Positions 60,748 to 64,000 of a stretch of 64,000 bases of DNA are shown here, piece after piece. The notes under the pieces are model-generated. The model was not told the DNA's origin. It worked only from the letters and a program-made list of their open reading frames with translations, and ran no database searches. The DNA lies in NCBI GenBank assembly GCA_965238265.1, contig OZ250185.1:2852001-2916000 (forward strand). The letters are read 5' to 3'. Origin of the DNA: JAJDUF01 sp965238265 (GTDB lineage: Bacteria > Chloroflexota > UBA11872 > UBA12225 > JAJDUF01). Made by a program: the position numbers and the translations under genes. Numbering within the stretch: position 1 is the first letter of the stretch; each line of letters opens with the position of its first letter.

Positions 60748-63498
60748 CTACTGCCGCGCAAGCTGCGCCAAGCGTGCCTCTACCTTGGCGAGGCGGTCGC
60801 GCTGCTCCTGCAAACGTGTACGCTCGCGCTCTACGACGGCCGCCGGCGCCTTCTCCACGAAACCGGTCCTGGCGAGCAGTGCTGCCAAGCGCGCTACCTG
60901 CTGCTGCGCCTCCGCTTGCTCTGCTTCCAAACGCTCGCGGTTCTCCGCAGCGTCCGCCGCCTCGTCGGGCAAGAGCCAGATTTCGACGCCGCCGGCGCGC
61001 GCCGACAGCGCGTGTACCGGCTTCTCTGCGAGCGTCTCCACGATCCGCAGCGGTCGCACGCGGGCCAGCACCTCGATCTGTGGCGCCAGCGCATGCAGCG
61101 ATGCCGTGTGCCCGTGGCCGGCGATAGTCGCCGGCACCCAACGCCCAGCTTCGAGCTGCGCCTCTGCGCGCACGTTGCGAATCGTGCGTACGACCTCGAT
61201 CATAGCGGCCACCCCGGCCTCGGCCCCGGGATCACGCTTACCGGGCTGCGGCCACGGCGCCACCATGAGAGCCGGGGCCGGTCGCTGGTCGCCGTGCAAA
61301 TGCGACCACACCTCCTCCGTGACAAAGGGCATGATCGGATGGAGCAGCCGGAGGCTGGTATCGAGCACGTAACGCAGCACCGCCAGTGCCGTTTCACGGG
61401 ACGCGATGCTCGTTGTCCCATTGCGCGCTACGTCTTGCCACGGTCCTTGGCCGCCGGCGTAGAGCGAGAGCTTCGACAGCTCGATGTACCAATCGCAGAA
61501 CTCGCCCCACAGGAACTCCTCCAGCGTGCGGCCGGCCTCACCGAACTGGTACGCCTCCATCTGCCGGGTTACTTCCGCTACGGTCGCGTGACAACGCGAG
61601 AGAATCCACCGCTCCGCTAACCCCAGGTTGGTCCAGTCGCCGTCGGCGCTCGCGCTGCCTGCTCCGCTGCGGTCACGGGCGAGCACAACGAAGCGGGCGG
61701 CATTCCACAGCTTGTTGGCGAAATTCCGCGCGTTGGCGATCTTCGGCAGCGAGAGGCGCACGTCCTGCCCCGGTGTGCTGCCGGTCACAATCCAGTAGCG
61801 CAGGGCATCGGCGCCATACTCCTCAATCACGTCGAGCGGATCGTCGCCGGGTTGGGGGTTAGACTTGCTCATCCGCGAGCCATCCTGGTGGCGCATAGTG
61901 CCGTGGAAGTACACGTGATGGAAAGGTGGCTCGCCCATGAACTCGATCCCGGTCATAATCATCCGCGCCACCCACAAGAAGATGATGTCGTAGCCCGTCT
62001 CTAGCACGTCGGTTGGATAGAAATAGGCCAGGTCTTCCGTCCGGTCGGGCCAGCCCAGCGTCGAGAACGGCCACAGCGCCGAGCTGAACCAGGTATCGAG
62101 TACGTCCGGGTCCTGTTCCAGGGCACCACCGCACGTCGGGCACTGCCCCGGGTCGCCCTCGCCCGGCTGCGGCACGATAGGCTCCGGGCACTGCCGGCAG
62201 TACCAGACCGGGATGCGGTGTCCCCACCACAGCTGACGTGAAATCTCCCAGTCGTGGACATTTTCCATCCAGTGCAGATAGATCCGCTCGAAGTGCTGCG
62301 GCACGAACTTGATACGCCCATCTTTGACCGCCTGAATAGCCGGTTGGGCGAGTACGGTCTGCTTCACGAACCATTGCTCGGAGATACGCGGCTCGACCAC
62401 CGTACTGCACCGATCACAGGTGCCAACTGCGTGCGTGTGCGTGGCCACGTTGCGTACCCGCTGCTCGGCTTCCAGATCGCGGAGCAGCGCTGCGCGGGCC
62501 ACGTACCGGTCCAGGCCGGCGTAGGGCCCAGCCTCGTCGTTGAGCGTGGCATCGTCGTTCATAATGCTGATGGCCGGCAGGTCGTGGCGCTGCCCCATTT
62601 CGTAGTCGTTCGGGTCGTGACCAGGAGTTACCTTCACCGCGCCGGTGCCGAAGGCGGCCTCCACCGCCGCGTCGGCAATAATGGGGATGCGACGGCCTAG
62701 CGCCGGCAGGATGGCCTGGCGACCGACGAGAGTGCGATAGCGTTCGTCATCCGGGTGTACCGCGACTGCCGTATCGCCGAGGATCGTCTCGGGTCGGGTC
62801 GTGGCCACCTCGATGTGACCACCGCCTGCGAGGTCGTAGCGCACCGTCCAGAGCTTGCCTTCCGTCTCCTCATGCACCACTTCGAGGTTGGAAATCACGG
62901 TGCCGCAACGCGGACACCAGTTCACCAGGTACGGACCGCGGTAGATTAGCCCCTTGTGGTAGAGGCGCACGAAGGCCTCGCGCACGGCACGGGAGAGCTG
63001 GTCGTCGAGCGTGAACCGCAGCCGCGACCAATCGCAAGAGGTGCCGAGCTTGCGGAGCTGTAACTCGATGGTGTTGCCGTGGTGCTCGCGCCACCCCCAC
63101 ACGCGCTCGACAAATGCCTCGCGCCCCAGGTTTTGGCGAGATAACCTTTCCTTTTCCAGCTCCCGCTCCACCACGTTCTGCGTAGCGATGCCGGCGTGAT
63201 CCGTTCCGGGCAAGTAGAGCGTGTTGTCGCCTACCATGCGCCGCCAGCGGGCCATCACGTCTTCGAAGGCGATCATCATGGAATGGCCATGATGGAGCAC
63301 GCCGGTGATGTTGGGCGGCGGCATCATCAGCGTCCACGGGCGGCGCGTCCAATCTGCGGGCGGCGTAAAGTGGCCGTTATCGAGCCACTGTTGATAGACG
63401 CGGTCTTCGATGGGGCGATGATCGTAGGCGCGGCTCATCGCCGCGTCGTGGCCGTCCTGGGCCGCTGGCGGTCGTGCTGCCTGTTGCGTCGTGGTCAT
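60748..63498 (-). CDS. valS: Valine-tRNA ligase
   Basis: Class I aminoacyl-tRNA synthetase that charges tRNA-Val. The HIGH motif appears as HHGH (69-72, in PPPNITGVLHHGH), and the KMSKS motif as RMSKS (SRMSKSNPQPGDDPLD). The editing domain lies between them (DHAGIATQNVVERELEKE and later GTGAVKVTPGHDPNDYEMG). The C-terminal coiled-coil arm is present (EQQRDRLAKVEARLAQL). The 916-residue length is normal. AAGGAGG lies 7 nt before the ATG. It is preceded by a T-box leader. Confidence 0.96.
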   Translation of the reverse strand: MTTTQQAARPPAAQDGHDAAMSRAYDHRPIEDRVYQQWLDNGHFTPPADWTRRPWTLMMPPPNITGVLHHGHSMMIAFEDVMARWRRMVGDNTLYLPGTDHAGIATQNVVERELEKERLSRQNLGREAFVERVWGWREHHGNTIELQLRKLGTSCDWSRLRFTLDDQLSRAVREAFVRLYHKGLIYRGPYLVNWCPRCGTVISNLEVVHEETEGKLWTVRYDLAGGGHIEVATTRPETILGDTAVAVHPDDERYRTLVGRQAILPALGRRIPIIADAAVEAAFGTGAVKVTPGHDPNDYEMGQRHDLPAISIMNDDATLNDEAGPYAGLDRYVARAALLRDLEAEQRVRNVATHTHAVGTCDRCSTVVEPRISEQWFVKQTVLAQPAIQAVKDGRIKFVPQHFERIYLHWMENVHDWEISRQLWWGHRIPVWYCRQCPEPIVPQPGEGDPGQCPTCGGALEQDPDVLDTWFSSALWPFSTLGWPDRTEDLAYFYPTDVLETGYDIIFLWVARMIMTGIEFMGEPPFHHVYFHGTMRHQDGSRMSKSNPQPGDDPLDVIEEYGADALRYWIVTGSTPGQDVRLSLPKIANARNFANKLWNAARFVVLARDRSGAGSASADGDWTNLGLAERWILSRCHATVAEVTRQMEAYQFGEAGRTLEEFLWGEFCDWYIELSKLSLYAGGQGPWQDVARNGTTSIASRETALAVLRYVLDTSLRLLHPIMPFVTEEVWSHLHGDQRPAPALMVAPWPQPGKRDPGAEAGVAAMIEVVRTIRNVRAEAQLEAGRWVPATIAGHGHTASLHALAPQIEVLARVRPLRIVETLAEKPVHALSARAGGVEIWLLPDEAADAAENRERLEAEQAEAQQQVARLAALLARTGFVEKAPAAVVERERTRLQEQRDRLAKVEARLAQLARQ

Positions 63499-63539
63499 CC
63501 GCGCCTCCTTACCGACTGATTAATTAGATATTGGGACTA

Positions 63540-63625
63540 CCGGCCCCCCTATGGTCCCCCCGCTGCGGCAGGGGGACGGCATGTTCCCTCCCCTGGCGCA
63601 ACGGGGAGGGGTAGGGTGGGGGCCA
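63540..63625. repeat. R5 repeat between T-box and valS
   Basis: GGCCCCCCTATGGTCCCCCC with a GGCAGGGGGACGG partner, then CCCTCCCCTGGCGC with GGGGAGGGG. It lies in the transcribed leader between terminator and start codon. Confidence 0.7.
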
Positions 63626-63639
63626 AGATTCCCTCGCGG

Positions 63640-64000
63640 CTCCTTAAAGCAAACGCGCCATATTCGCCGCGGGGCACTTGCCCGCGGGACGAACATGGCG
63701 TGTCGTGGTACCACCCGGGTTCAGCCCGACTGCCGTGGGACCTGACCCCCGGCCCCTTCCCTCCAGGGAGGGGGTTGGGGGTAGGTGCGTTCCACCCCTC
63801 AGTCGGACTCTCGTTACAGCGCTAACGGGCTTACCCGAAGAGGCTTATTGGCGCTCCGCACCGGCTACCGCCGGCGATATTGTGGTCCGCGCTCTCGGCC
63901 TCTCAACTCCCAAGCGACCTTCGGCTACCGCTACCGGAGAGGGCTTGCAGTCGGTGGCCCTCTCTCCCTATCTGTCCGCGCGCCAGGCGCGCGAGGCGGT
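63640..64000 (-). ncRNA. T-box leader of valS, interrupted by a repeat
   Basis: Read on the minus strand: a stem I-like region with AGAGAGGG...CGACTGCAAGCCCTC (near 63945-63970) is followed by later stems, then the antiterminator core GGGTGGTACCACG (63704-63716), then a strong hairpin (63656-63700; CGCCATGTTCGTCCCGCGGG pairs with the CCGCGGCGAATATGGCG arm) ending near TTTGCTTT. T-box leaders sense uncharged tRNA, here tRNA-Val. A candidate valine specifier GTC is at 63916-63918, unconfirmed. Its 5' end may lie beyond the window. An R3 repeat sits inside it. Confidence 0.82.
63737..63786. repeat. R3 repeat inserted in the T-box leader
   Basis: GGACCTGACCCCCGGCCCC ... GGGGGTTGGGGGTAGGT, nearly identical to the copy at 14938. 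On the minus strand the flanks CCGACTG and CAGTCGG can pair, so it lies in the loop of a leader stem just before the antiterminator. Confidence 0.82.

Overview
The window is GC-rich chromosomal DNA with short intergenic gaps, mostly housekeeping and carbohydrate-related genes, and many dispersed palindromic intergenic repeats. A Chloroflexota bacterium, possibly Thermomicrobia-like, is my best guess. The inference rests on the exported 'FWDEY..WGG...LGYPI' domain fused to a B12-binding protein, the T-box before valS, the AftB-like transferase and the overall gene mix. No rRNA, tRNA or CRISPR array was recognised.

Layout. 0-12.5 kb: thiamine pyrophosphokinase, a frameshifted OsmC gene, a DUF1992 protein, a pentapeptide-repeat membrane protein, a 1-kb non-coding block with tandem hairpins, an MmeI-like restriction-modification fusion, ThuA-like protein, fumarase, scpB, a frameshifted scpA, an HD-domain protein and a site-2 protease. 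12.6-16 kb: a carbohydrate cluster (LacI-type sensor without DNA-binding domain, beta-propeller glycosidase-like protein, unknown protein). 16-20.2 kb: a less GC-rich operon with a broken GMC oxidoreductase, a small anchored protein and an AftB-like glycosyltransferase. 20.4-24.2 kb: beta-propeller protein and the UPF0261 / PEP-hydrolase-like pair. 24.2-26.7 kb: a probable defence or toxin patch, holding a zinc-finger/coiled-coil/HEPN-like protein interrupted by an in-frame TAG and an MNT-HEPN pair with a broken HEPN gene. 26.7-32.3 kb: a five-gene membrane cluster (DUF2617-like, anchored protein, DUF350, membrane aminopropyltransferase, K+ channel). 32.4-36.6 kb: a B12 importer (btuD, btuC, btuF) under a cobalamin riboswitch. 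36.8-38.8 kb: a phage structural-gene remnant. 39-46.3 kb: comEA, nth, a DSD1-type PLP enzyme, a DnaQ-WYL fusion facing an orphan DNA methyltransferase plus a kinase-like protein, and tpx. 46.5-60.7 kb: SUMF1-like, serine hydrolase, mannonate dehydratase-like, two Gfo/Idh/MocA oxidoreductases, a split YfhO protein, a K+ channel, GT2, flavin reductase, pabB and Uma2. 60.7-64 kb: valS with a T-box leader that carries an inserted dispersed repeat.

Two themes stand out. Several palindromic repeat families, called R1 to R5 here, occupy most larger intergenic gaps, and one copy lies inside the valS T-box. At least six genes have broken reading frames, two of them at homopolymer tracts, so either sequence error or real decay must be considered. 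The most unusual candidates are the CHC2/coiled-coil/HEPN gene, the DnaQ-WYL fusion next to a DNA methyltransferase, and the repeat-invaded T-box.
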